From Cryptomeria japonica (Eukaryota > Streptophyta > Pinopsida > Cupressales > Cupressaceae), in the NCBI RefSeq assembly GCF_030272615.1, contig NC_081408.1, positions 401,973,889 through 402,037,888 on the forward strand: a stretch of 64,000 nucleotides of DNA, written 5' to 3'. Positions 1 to 11,273 of this stretch are shown in pieces. Both the position numbers and the translations under genes were made by a program. Numbering within the stretch: position 1 is the first letter of the stretch; each line of letters begins with the position of its first letter. The notes beneath the pieces are model-generated. The model had not been told where the DNA came from and made no database searches. It worked only from the letters and a program-made list of their open reading frames with translations.

Positions 1-23
1 GGAAGATTCAGAAGATTGAATCA

Positions 24-1173
24 ATGGACTTTGGTTTGCAGAAGCAGCTTATTGTTGCACTTGAATATCTTGATGCAGCTATGAAAGAGAAGAGTGTCTT
101 GAGGAGAAATATGGAAGCAGTTGAAAATTTTATTGAATCCCTGAAGGAACAAGTCAACACATCAAGAGAGAAGAGAAAGGAACTAATGGATAAAGTGAAG
201 GAGAAAGAAGAACAAAGCATTGACAATAAAGCCCTACAAGACAGGACGGGTGAATGTGAGAAGCTTGCTAGAGACAATGCAGTGTTGAAGAATGAGATGC
301 AATCTATTATATAAAGCTGACAAAGTAGATTGAAGACCAAAAGAAGAATGAAGAAGCCCTAACTCAGTCACTGAAGGAGAGAGCTGATGAATGTTGCAAA
401 TTGAACTATGATAATGATCAATTGAAGCTTGAATTGGTGCAAACAAAGAATGATGGACAAGAACTTGAAAGGCAAGTCATATTTCTGATAGATGAACTTT
501 CTAATGCTAATGAGTACAGGGAGAAATTAAAAGCTAACTCAAAAAGGCTTGATGAGATGCTAGAAAGTCAAAGAAGTGGAAAAGACATGCGGGGACTTGG
601 ATATGAAAAGGGAGAATCCTCTGGTTCTGGACAAAGCAATCATCAGTACAAGAGTAAGAGACCTCTGGTAACATAGCCTAATGTTTACAAATTCAATGGT
701 AAATTCTTTATATGCAATAGATTTGGTCATATGGAAAGACAATGTAGAAATAGGATGATGAATAATGGTCCTACCTTTAACCGGTCAATGTTTCAAATGC
801 AACAACTTTGGTCATAAGTCAAATATGTGCATAATGGTGAACAATTTCTAGAATAAGAGATGTTATGCCTACGGAATGTTTGGACACATTGCTAACCAAT
901 TCAAGATGAGACCAAATCAGATGAATTTCAAGCCTATGCAGAGCAATGTTGTTTGCTATGCATGCAAAAAATCCGGCCACAACAAAATTCTGCAGAAGTA
1001 AGAACATGAGCAATAATGGTCCAGTGAACAATTACAAATCAGATGAAAAGGGTAAAGCTAAGGTGGAAGAGATCAGAGATCAACATAAGAAGATGTGGGT
1101 TAAGAAGAAAGATTCAAATGTGCAGAACGACTCCACACCTGAATCCAATGTTAGAACCTCATCTGGTAACTAA
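24..1173 (+). pseudogene. Decayed gag of element A (coiled coil plus degenerate CCHC knuckles)
   Basis: The first ~650 bases encode Lys/Glu/Gln-rich coiled-coil protein in two frames (24-314, then 401-676), joined by a frameshift near 300-400. From about 700 to 1000 there are four degenerate zinc-knuckle remnants, for example CNRFGHMERQC and CNNFGHKSNMC, some lacking one cysteine. The arrangement parallels the gag of element B, which has five knuckles. In intact elements such a protein would bind the element RNA and form the particle. Here it is broken by stops and shifts and cannot make a full product. The true start lies upstream of the window. Confidence 0.7.
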
Positions 1174-1583
1174 GGCACTTTGGCCTTAGGGGGAAGCTCA
1201 TCATGCAGATCCTTAGAACCCCCTCTCAAAGACTTGTAACCAGTTGTGGAAGGTTGCAAAAGATCAAGATCAGTTATGCAGATGATATCTGAAAGAATTC
1301 GCGATTTGAGATTCTGGTGAATGAATTCATGAAAAACAAGGTATCCAAAAGGCTTTTAGGGTCATGCATTTATTGCAACTAAAAGTTAGGTTTCTGAAGG
1401 ATAAAAAGGGAATTCTATTATCCATTTTTCACAATGCAAATAAAGAGAGAGAAGAGAAGTGAAGCGACTGAGATCTTGCAAAGAAATCAAAGCTTAAGAG
1501 TGATCCAACAGTGACTTCTTGCATCTGGTTGAGATTGAAAAGGTACCCATTCTCGAGCTATGATTTCATACCCTATTTTTGAA
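1174..1583 (+). other. Spacer between gag and ORF2 of element A
   Basis: I see no coding signal here. The stretch corresponds in position to 10721-11273 of element B, which also separates gag from the second ORF. Confidence 0.5.
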
Positions 1584-4500
1584 ATGGCATCATCATCTGG
1601 CATTGCAACTCCACTTGTCATTGAAATCACTAAGAGAGTGAGGCCCCGTATTCAAGAAACACCTATTTAAGCCAGTTGAAGACAATCCAAATGGAGCATT
1701 TTCCTCTCTACCCTACGGTGTATTGCATAATGAAGATGTTAGGGCATACATACATTGCAACATTGAGGAAATGGGTAATTCATAAATATTATCACTATAC
1801 ACTAAACACATGATGGATGATTTTGGGAATCTGAAATTTGACTTCAAGGCATTGGAAGATAAGGGTTTTATTCAGTTCGTTCATTTCCTGGTATTTGATG
1901 AGCCCGAATGGGTGAGATATGTGTTGAGCCAATTTCATGATGAGTTTGTATGGCTGGATAGTCATCACAAGATTACAAAGCAAGCCATTCGAGCAGTCAC
2001 CTATTTGAATGCAACCGATGAGGTCTTTAGACTCCCACATGTCAAGGACACAATTGTAATGGAGGTAACCAGATCCAAACATGATAACCGATCAATGACT
2101 ATTAGTGACATTGTTGAACATGATGTGAGATTTGCTTCGATGGTCATAGGATACAAAGTCTACCAGTCTAGCAGACAAAATTTAGTATCTGCTACTGCTA
2201 TTTATGTAGCTTATCAGATACTTAAAGAAGATAAGAGGTATGACTTGTGAGGAGTGCTTCTTAGTGAATTGATGAGAAACTTAAAGAAGATAAAATAGGA
2301 TAAGAAGCGTGTGTTCAAATTTGGCTCTCTAATTATCTATTTGGCACTTTACTTCTTGAATGAGATACCCAATGTTGGTAAAGTTCAATGGGCCTATGAT
2401 AAACCGGTGGCAGCCCATATCAAGGAAGGGTTACAAGGATTGGGTGACATAGTTGCACAAAAATATGCTTTGTGGGGATACTTCAATTCATTTCAAGCTA
2501 CGATGCAAAGCAGAGAAAGGATCCCAAAAGAAATTGTGGAAAAGTATGAAAACATTGTATGCTTCATGGTTGACATGGATCAATGCCATATGGAAGTAGT
2601 TGAACCCAGAATAGTTTGGATCATGCCCATGGGCGATGAGGTAGATGGAAATACACTTGATGCTTATGCTCAGCATCTTCTCAGTAAACTGGTGTATGAA
2701 AAGGAAGAAAGATTTGGCATTTTCAAGGAAAAAGACTTGGACCTGCATAAGAAATTCACTGAGCCCGATAGGAAGAGGAAGGTTAGAAAGGAGGTTGAAC
2801 AGCTTGCAGAGCAGATGAGTATAACCAAAGAAGTTTTGCAAAGGGATAGGGAGCAGAACATATTGAAGGAGGAAGACATGGTGAAGCAGCAAACTAAGTT
2901 GGTCTCCACTCCTCCCAAGCAGACCAAGCCTAGACAGAGAAAGTCAGAACCTACCTCTAGTGTACAGAAGCTTGTCCCTCCACCTAAGCCTCAATAATCA
3001 TCAACCAGTGGAGCAGAGAAGAGGTAGAAGCAGAAGTCCCAAAGGAAGTATGTTGCATCCATTGCAGAGGAGGAAACTGAATCTGATGAGGCAGTGCATG
3101 AGGTGAAGAAGATTGCTACCTATGCTAGGGTAGTAAGAAAGCCCCCATCCAGTGAAGCTCAACTTGCCAAGAATCCTAAAACACGAAGTGAGCCATTCAG
3201 TAGACCTAAATCTAGCAAGAAGCAAAAATTAGAACTTGATGAAGCTATGAAATCTAGTAAGCTTGAAGGTACCTATACTATTGTGCCCCCAAAATCATTA
3301 AAGGAGATAATTGATGAAGTTGTAAAGGAAGGAAATCTCAAGAATATCCTTGTATATTATGAAAATTGTGATGATAAAGATCAAAGAGAAATTGAGGAAG
3401 TTGTTGTACAGTACATGAATGTATATAGTAAAGTTTTGTTATAACTGTCATCTATGATTCCAAATGAATTATATGACATTTTGGATGCTAGGAGATACAC
3501 AGCTAGCCAAGAGGATGAGAAAATAGAAGAATATGTGTTAGTTAACTAGTGTCCTGTCATTTATAAAGAGGAAGTTCATAGACTTCTTAAGTTAGCAAAA
3601 GATGGATTCCAGAGTAAAAGGGGATTCAACAAGAATATGCTCGGTAAAATGGATGAAGTTGTTAAAGAAACCGAAAAAATTTGAAAGAAATTTTAATAGA
3701 GCAGAGATATGAAGTTAATCAAGCTAAGGATGCCACCCAACCGAACGATCAAACACATGAAGACACTTCCATTCCGGAAGTACTGGCAGAAGTTCCCAGT
3801 GGATAGAGGGATCAGTCATCTGTGCAGATTGATCTGGTTGAACAAGTAGTCGCGGATGATACCACCGATAACCAGGTAGTTGGAGACTCTGGTTAAGCTG
3901 TACAAGATCCTCGGGTATTAGAAGTTCATTCTGAGCATGCAGCTAAGGAGTTTGGAGATGCTAGTGCAGAGGAGAAAGGAGAAGAGAAGGTTGATGAGGC
4001 TCTGGTAAAAATGGCAAGAGTCACTGTATCTGTTAAGGGGCAGTAAATTGCTATAGAAGATGACTTCTCTCATGGGTTTATTGACTTAATCTCTCTATCT
4101 CCCATCCAAGCACTAAAGTTAGCTACCCTTGCCCAAGCTAAGGCAATTGAGGACTTGCTCAAGTCCCACTCAAAAGACAAGGAGTTGATAACTCTTGCTA
4201 CTAATGTTTTAGAGAAGATGTTGCCTACATTCAAGTGGATACAACTGATACATCCTCTGGTAAGCTTAGGAATATGATAGATACAATTGATTCTCATTTT
4301 GTGTCCTTGGAAAAAGTGGCAGATATAATAGTTTTGAATAGATTTAATCCAATGTTATTGCAATCCTTTTTTTAAACGGTTTAGAATGATATGGCGGTTT
4401 TGCAAATTGTGGTGAAGAGTATTAAGGATGATTTAGATGAAGGTGGTAAGATATATAAGTCATGTCTTATTTTGCCAAAATTTACTTTAGACATTGACAA

Positions 4501-4880
4501 GAAGATTAAGGAATATGAAGGGTAGTTAGCTACAATTTCACAATCTTTTGTCCCTCATTCAATTTTTTCCAGTAGTCTTGAAGCTCAATTTATGGACCTA
4601 ACTGACAAAATCAAAACCTTGCATCAGGAAAGGGACCGGATTATAAGCAGAGTAGGTGATTTGAGGAATCTTACCACTCCCCGGTTAGACACTTAACTTG
4701 GCAGCCAGCAAGATGCAGTGAGTGCTCTAGGTAAGGTTGTACCCTTAGATCTCAAAGGCATAGAAATACATGCCTACATGTTCAGTGCTTTGATAAATTT
4801 TTTGGATTGTTTTCTAAGAGGATGGAATGAGTATCTGAAGTCCCTGAAGACAACTTATGCGAACATTTTCAAGTATTTGT
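1584..4880 (+). pseudogene. Second ORF (ORF2) of element A, decayed retroelement accessory protein
   Basis: A broken ORF runs from ATG 1584 (MASSSGIAT...) to about 4880, with frameshifts near 1660 and several stops. The best-preserved pieces are 1810-2250, 2311-2997 and 3094-3444. The N-terminal third aligns with ORF2 of element B: WVRYVLSQFHDEFVWL matches WVKFVLSRVHDHFMWL, and both have VIGY..(Y/F)QS(S/A)R and KFGSL. A Lys/Pro/Glu-rich linker follows, then a coiled-coil C-terminus. It is not a known retroviral-type enzyme. The domain resembles proteins annotated as putative plant transposon proteins, but I cannot name a family with certainty. Function is unknown. Confidence 0.65.
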
Positions 4881-5080
4881 AAGTCATTATACATATCCTT
4901 CATAATTTTTGGCAGATTCCTACCTTTTCCATTGATGTCAAAGAGGGAGAGAGTGAGGTGAAAAATGATGCATATTCTTAGGGGGGGCTAGTTGTAAAGA
5001 TCTTGCAATTAATTTTGGAGTATTTTTGGAGTTTTCCAGTTTTGAGTTCTTTGCATTTTTCACAGTGTTGCCATCAATGC

Positions 5081-5093
5081 AAAAGGGGGAGAT
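5081..5093 (+). promoter_or_regulatory. Polypurine tract of element A
   Basis: The purine-rich AAAAGGGGGAGAT lies directly before the TG of the 3' LTR, the usual place for plus-strand priming. Element B has the near-identical CAAAAGGGGAGAT at its own LTR boundary. Confidence 0.75.
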
Positions 5094-6244
5094 TGTTGGA
5101 AAGAGACACTATACCGGTGAAGATTCATGCTGGATATTGCTTAAGGGTTGTCATTGATGGAAACTCAATCAATAAATCATATCCGGTGTATGCAAATTTG
5201 AGTTACCGGAAGACTTAAAGAATTTTGGTTATTCATTAGGCATAAGTATGGACAGTGGAACACAGTGTGCAAATTCATTGAGTATAACTCATTTCCAGTT
5301 GTATAGTTTTGGTTGTGGTATTAGAGATAGATGATTGGATGTTTGAGGTAGCTTACTTCATATTCTTGACCTCCGGTGTTGATTCATGAGTAAGATTAAA
5401 GGTCTTGTATACGATAATTCTGGAAGAACGGAGTTATCTTTGGGTTTGATGGTGTAACGTGTGATCTGAAATACGTGAAATGATTCTGGTGGTTATTGTC
5501 AAGTTCTATATGATTGTGTCGACATGTATGAAGCTTGTTTCCATACTATTTAGGTCATCATATGTATTAGTGGATAGATTGAGCTGACAAGTCACTACAC
5601 GTTTCACATTTTGTAGTTTTGTGAAGCCAACTTGGTTGAGATCTATTTTGTTGGTGCGGATATATAATGTCAATCAAGACGATCATTTTAGGTATGGAAT
5701 ATGTGAGTGTGGATGTGTGGTATGTGAATGAGCATCAGGATGCAGAATTGGTGCTCCTGTAGATGACTGTGCAGCAGAACAGGGCAAAAAGGCAGAGTAG
5801 CTTTTGACAGTCAGATTGTGCTTAACCAGAACTGACCTCTGGCATTTGTAGATGTTGTATTTCAGTTCGGACATTATAATCTCTCTTGTATTTCATTTGT
5901 AGGATAGTGAGTCCTTCGGGGTTGTTGCCCTCTTATGTAATTGAGTAGTGAGCTCTAGGCAGTGTGCCTGAATGCAAGTGCATTCCATTTTGTAATATTA
6001 TCATACTCCTGATCAAAGTATAATAATATTGTGGGTACTCAATCCCACCGTGGTTTTTCCCTTTCTAGGTTTCCATGTAAAAATTATGGTGTTATGGTTT
6101 TGTGATTGATTAGTTTATGTTTCTGCACTTTGCTTTCATTTATTTTTATCCAGTGGTTGAAGAATCAGTTTAGTAAGCCTGTTAACTACAAAACATTGAT
6201 TCACCCCCCCCCCCCCCCCCTCTCAGTGTTCATTGATTCCAACA
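5094..6244 (+). repeat. 3' LTR of element A
   Basis: This 1151-bp LTR starts TGTTGGAA and ends TTCCAACA, an 8-bp terminal inverted repeat. The U5 part near 6030-6080 has the GTGGGTACTCAATCCCACCG motif, related to GTGGGTGCCATCCCCACCG in element B. A run of 17 C bases (6204-6220) sits just before the 3' end, where element B has only short C blocks. The matching 5' LTR is outside the window, so age and target duplication cannot be read. Confidence 0.85.
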
Positions 6245-6553
6245 AGAAATTCCTTGGATACACAAAAGTAAATAGCATTTGAGGTTGGAGGATGATATGG
6301 GAAAGCCATTTATGGCAAAGAGTTAACCCATCCCTAATCAAGGTGATTACGGATATGGAAATGATTAAGGGAAGTGATTAGGTGGGCTAATGAGGGATTA
6401 GAGTGCAAGTGGGGAAGTTAGGAGGATGGGACATGAGGAGAGAGAATTAGTGGAGAAATATAAAATTAAGGGAAAATGGTGATCTTGATTAAGCTAGGAT
6501 TAATTAGGCTAGATGATGGGGATTAAGAGGGTGATTTGTAAGAATAGGGGCAT
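6245..6553 (+). other. Flank of element A, no recognisable feature
   Basis: No ORF or repeat is recognised. This is probably the old target sequence of element A. Confidence 0.4.
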
Positions 6554-7990
6554 TGTAATACCCTAAAAATGGTCATCTAAACCATGGGCCCCTAATCTCG
6601 AATACATCACCAAGGTCCTAACCAAAGGCAAATAAATTAATCTTGAGCACCTAATTAATTAACTCCTCGATCATCAATGTCACATGGCAAATAAATCATT
6701 CTAAATTAATTAAATGTTTATTTAATTAATTAATCATTCCAAGTAAATCATTTTAATAAATTATCCTAGCATATTTAATTAATAAATAAATTTGTCATTA
6801 AATCATCAAAAAGGAATTAAATTGAGAAAAGAAATCAACTTGAGATATTTCTTTTTCTAAATTTAAGATAACTTGAGAAATCTCAAAAAAACAAGAAAAG
6901 CAATTAAATTGAATAAATAATTTTCCCTAAATTTAAACTCAAAGAGAAAAAGGATTCAATTGCATTAAAATGGATTTTTCTAATAAATTAAATCTTGAGC
7001 AAATAAAAGAAATATCCATGGAATCAACTAATTTTATCTCAAGTGCATGAATTCAATTGATTTTATATCTAATGCAGACTCGGACTTATAATCCAAATGC
7101 ATTAAATCGGGCTTTAATTGAATTTGTCTCAAAATCAACTCAATCTTAATCTCCTCTAAAACTGAATCAAAGCATCCAATCATTTCAATTCACGTAGATT
7201 GTGCTTTCTCTTGAGGAATCTCAACCGCTCATCATTAATCAATCTTGACTGTTGGTCTCTCTTTGGATTCTCTATAAATTCAGCCTTTCATCGCTCAATA
7301 AAAAAAAACCCTGGAGATTTATTGTTATTATGTTGTTTTTGCTCTACAGTCATTGAGAATATTGTGCTTTGAGATTATTGCACCTTAGCTTTTTTCATAT
7401 TAGTTTAATCATGATTGCTTGCATCCATCTAGCTTAATCTTGCATCTATCTAGCTTAATCTTGCATCCATCTAGCTTGATTTTTTGCTCATATAAATTAA
7501 ATCATTTGTCTTGGTGTAGTCTAGTCACTGGTATTGCTTAGACAAATCTGAGAGAAAGTCTATACTCGCATCTTAGCCTTATATCAAAATTAATTATGTC
7601 CTATTCTTCTAAAATTATTCCAATTCTCAAACCTTAGCTAAGGATTGAGAATTGGAATAATTTTAGAAGAATAGGACATAATTAATTTTGATATAAGGCT
7701 AAGGTGATAAAATTAATTAAAATATAATTTTAATTAGTTTTAAGAAGAAGAACTAACATAATTAATATAATTATGCCAAAAGGCTAAATTAATTAAATTT
7801 TAATTTTAATTAATTTCAGGCATCTATAGACTGATTTTTCTCTTTTCAGGTGTACCATTCCCTGTATAACACAGCTTCATGGATGATTGATAAAGATTGA
7901 TTGATTGATTGATTCATAAGACATGATCATTTTGATTGCAAACTTGAATGATAGTTTGTCTTTTGTTGCTTGATTTCATTAGCATTCTTA
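6554..7990 (+). mobile_element. AT-rich LTR-like fragment
   Basis: The sequence opens TGTAATACCCTAAAA, a common way for plant Gypsy LTRs to begin. It is rich in ATTAATTAA tracts and has a TATA-like CTATAAATTC near 7271, followed by AATAAA near 7298. It then holds the palindrome at 7572-7703. No second copy, polypurine tract or coding sequence is present, so it could be a solo LTR or LTR fragment. Its 3' limit is unclear. Confidence 0.35.
7572..7703. repeat. 132-bp near-perfect palindrome
   Basis: The two 66-bp arms (7572-7637 and 7638-7703) are reverse complements with one mismatch beside the centre. There is no spacer, and the centre itself is CCTTAGCTAAGG. The sequence could extrude a long hairpin or cruciform. 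It may be a fold-back element, an inverted duplication, or an assembly artefact. Confidence 0.9.
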
Positions 7991-8039
7991 ACTTGTTGTG
8001 TGTCTCCTTATACGTTTGTTGTTGCAAGGGGATAGTTTA

Positions 8040-8113
8040 TTGCTTTGGATTTTCTTATTATTTTATTTTTGGGTCTTTTTTCAAAACTTTTTTAGGATTT
8101 TTTTAGGTCTTTA
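8040..8113 (+). repeat. Left end of a T-rich ~33-bp minisatellite
   Basis: T-rich units of the type TTTTTTAGGATTTTTTTAGG lead up to the element B insertion. The same array continues at 16157, so B interrupts it. Confidence 0.55.
8109..8113 (+). repeat. Target site duplication of element B (left)
   Basis: CTTTA occurs directly before the 5' LTR and again at 16157-16161 directly after the 3' LTR. A 5-bp duplication is typical of Copia and Gypsy integration. Confidence 0.9.
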
Positions 8114-9305
8114 TGTTACTACTTATCAAGTTGTCATTAGTTTTACATCCAAAGTCATTCTATATACTCTAGTCGGTTACTACTACCGAAATATTCAGTC
8201 GGTATGAACAGAACAGTCGGTTAAAGAAGAAAGTATTCACAGAGCCCAATATGCACCGAGCTGTCTACCGAGTATCATTCCATGTCTACCGAGCAGAAAT
8301 AATGATACACCGAGTTGATATACACCAAGTGAAACGTGTTACCAGATTCATTGAACCTAGACACACATATGAAAACGTGTTACAAGATCAAGGAACATAG
8401 AACCGTTATCACATTGGAAATTGCACTTAAAGATTGTGTATGATTTTGAGGTCATTTATCCAATGAAATATTTTGTATAGTTATTCATTCGATAAATCAT
8501 GTTTGTAAGATCGAAGCAATGAATCAAATCACCGACATAACAGATCTATTTATACAGCATGGATTAAGGATAGAAGTGTGATAGACAGAGATATACAGAG
8601 GTGTATGAAGCAAGACATGTGTGATACATGAGAAAGCACTAAGTGTTATGACTGTTACAGAGACACAGAGGTCACCGAGAAGGATTTCATAGAACAGTCA
8701 AAGAATAGAGTAAATAGAAGGGTTTACCAAGTTACTTTATGGGTTACCGAGGTATGCTATAAGCAAGGTAATCTTATTTTGAGCACAAAGAATCTGCTAT
8801 AACATTCCAGATGTAAAGTTGCAGATATTTGTAAAGATTTTATTGAAATATTTTGAAGTTGTAAGAGAAACCTTTAACAAGGTAAAAGACTCTAACCAAG
8901 TCTATAAATTGTAAAGCCTCTAACCAGGTACAACATTTAGTTTAAGTGTTGTAAAATCCTTTAGCAAGGTAGATCTAACAGATCTTGATACTCCTAACAG
9001 GGTAAGCTATCAGAAATAGCTAAACATGTAGCTCTAACCGAGCACTCTTTATTATTGCAATAGTGAAGTTGTGGGTGCCATCCCCACTGCAGTTTTTCTC
9101 TCTAACCAAGAGTTTTTGTGTAACCAAAATATATGTGTTATGGAGTGAATCATGTATGATTGTTATTTATTTGTTTTAGCTTTATGTTATGTTGCAGCAG
9201 GTTTTGGTTTATGCATAATAGTAAAGATATTGTTGTTAAAAGGATTTGAAGTATTGATTCACCCCTCCCCTCTCAGTACATTAGCTTTCCATGTTGGGCC
9301 TAACA
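8114..9305 (+). repeat. 5' LTR of element B
   Basis: The LTR begins TGTTACTACTT and ends GGGCCTAACA, with TGTTA/TAACA terminal inverted repeats. It is 1192 bp, the same length as the 3' copy at 14965-16156. Short ACCGAG/ACCGAA words recur in the U3 part (8173-8340), possible regulatory repeats. Confidence 0.95.
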
Positions 9306-9307
9306 AT

Positions 9308-9319
9308 TGGTATCAGAGC
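9308..9319 (+). promoter_or_regulatory. Primer-binding site of element B (initiator tRNA-Met type)
   Basis: TGGTATCAGAGC starts three bases after the 5' LTR. It is the classic sequence complementary to the 3' end of plant initiator tRNA-Met, used by most plant Copia elements. This supports assigning B to the Copia side despite the lack of pol. Confidence 0.93.
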
Positions 9320-9367
9320 TTGAATCTTGGAAAAAGGTTTAACAACCTAAAGAGAAGGATCTTATCA

Positions 9368-10720
9368 ATGGAAGGTTATAAACAATCTCGGAAAATTGTG
9401 TATGTGCAAGAAGAGTTGGATCCTGCTAATCAAGTGATTGCAGACATGCAAAGACAAATGCAAAAATCATTGAAAGTGAGAAGAAGATTATCTGATGATT
9501 TGTAGGACTCTCAAGAGTTAGTGGAACAAATTGAGACATCATCTGAGAACAGTATATCTGAAGAGACTGAAGAAATGATTGGAGTATTGAAAGAAAAGAA
9601 CAAAGCATTGGTTGATCAGCTAAAAGCAATGAAAAGAGGACATGAACATTTCAGCACACAGATGACTGAGAATCTTGATGCATTGAGGACAGTTGAGGAT
9701 AAAGTAAGAGATCTAGAAAGAGAAAAATAACAGCTTGAAGCATTAGTATCTGAAAAGAATGATGAAATCATAAGGTTGACTGGGATTCAACAAAATCTGT
9801 CGGATCAATTAGGTTATGCACATCATGAAGCAAATTTGAAAGATGATGAGAACCAAGCATTGAAACTTGAAATATCAAGGTTGACCAATGAACTTGAAAT
9901 AGAAAAGAAATCCAAGGAAACACTAAAGAAGAGCTATGAAGCATCAAAGATGTTGGATGAGCAGTTGAATACAAGAAGACCCAACAAAGAAGCAAGACTC
10001 GGTTACAAAGGAAAAGACTCTACCGAGAAGGGAATTCATACAACCAAAACAGGAGAATCATCAAAGCAAGCTGGAAACAAGAAGCACATCAAAAGAAAGA
10101 AGCCTATTTGCAACTACTATGGAAATCAAGGTCATACAACTAACATGTGCCAAATCAGAAAAGGTAAGCAACCGAATGTCACTAAGTCTAATGGTTATTG
10201 TTACAATTGCAATAAATATGGTCACACATTTAACCAATGTAGGACAAAGTCTGTTAACAATTATCAGAAGGCAAAATTCAAAGGGTTTTGTAAAAAATGC
10301 AATAGATATGGACATAGTACCGAGAAGTGTTGGCTTAAGCAAAAGAACTATATGTGGTCTGCACACCAAGCAAATACTGGAGGTTACCGAACTCACACAG
10401 ATCCTTACTGACAATATTCTGCAATACCATGGGATTACAATACAAGGATATGGTGTGAATGTTGTGGAAGATATGGACATATAAGTGCCAACTACTTTAT
10501 AAGGTTTGGAATGAACAACCGAAGATCATGGAGAAATCCTGGTATGGCGTGTTTTCATTGTCACAAAGTTGGACACTTAGCTAGAGATTGTAGAGATCAA
10601 CCTAGAGGAGACACTAAGGAAATAAAAGAAAAATTACAGATGATTTGGAAAAAGAAGGAAATTGTGTCAAATGAAGAAAGCACCTTACCTACCGAGCTAG
10701 GTGCACCTATTCCAAATTAA
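9368..10720 (+). pseudogene. gag of element B with five CCHC knuckles
   Basis: A single frame runs from ATG 9368 (MEGYKQSRK...) to the TAA at 10718. It is interrupted only by TAG 9503, TAA 9728 and TGA 10409, with no frameshift. Residues ~15-210 are a Lys/Glu/Gln-rich coiled coil. Five knuckles follow: 10109-10150, 10199-10240, 10289-10330, 10454-10495 and 10550-10591. The first has Y for the second Cys and the fourth has Y for the last Cys; the others fit C-X2-C-X4-H-X4-C. Most plant Copia Gag proteins have one knuckle, so five is unusual. The role in an intact copy would be RNA binding and packaging. Confidence 0.88.
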
Positions 10721-11273
10721 TCAGTAAAGGTATGAAGGGACTGCATTCTCTCAAAGGTCAAATCTTAACAGTTCCTATTTTATTATGTACTTAAGTCAAA
10801 ATCTGCATAGTTAGAGATGTATTAGTAAGTTTGAAATTCTATCAAAGTCTTTTGGAGCACTATACAGGAAGACTGTCAAGTCAGTGAATACAGGAAGCCT
10901 GTCAAGTCGGTGAATACAGGAAGTCTGGTTACTCGGTTAAAGCGCAAAAAGGAAAGAAAGTTTAGTGGAACCGAGTGCATTTAATATTTTTAACCTAACC
11001 TGCATGGAGCCTGATAAGGTATATTGTGTACTTAAAGCATTTATGCGGTCATTTTTCACTCACCAAGTTTTCAAGAAAGCAGAGCAAAGCGAATCAAAGG
11101 TGATCAAACCACCTCCAAAGCAAAATTCAAGGTATTTACATCAATCTCAACGCATTGTTAAGCTGGTTTACCGATCCTATCAAGTTGTTATTATCTGCTA
11201 AGTGTGAAGCGTCTGCCATTTGAAAATCTTCAAACCCTAAGGATCTTTTGTTAATTCTTATCTGAAATCTGCA
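10721..11273 (+). other. Spacer between gag and ORF2 of element B
   Basis: There is no long ORF. Near 10864-10930 a short unit, ACAGGAAG.CTGTCAAGTC, repeats about three times. The stretch may hold an internal promoter or leader for ORF2, but nothing in the sequence proves it. Confidence 0.5.

Larger units (their letters stand above)
1..5093 (+). mobile_element. Internal region of non-autonomous LTR element A (5' end outside window)
   Basis: This is the body of an LTR retroelement whose 5' LTR lies upstream of the window. It holds a gag-like coiled-coil and zinc-knuckle remnant (24-1173), a spacer, a second long decayed ORF (1584-4880), a polypurine tract and then a 3' LTR at 5094-6244. I see no protease, integrase, reverse transcriptase or RNase H between gag and the LTR, so the element must depend on proteins from elsewhere. 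The order of parts is the same as in element B (8114-16156), and ORF2 of the two elements is recognisably homologous, so they belong to related families. The many stops and frameshifts indicate an old copy. Confidence 0.8.
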
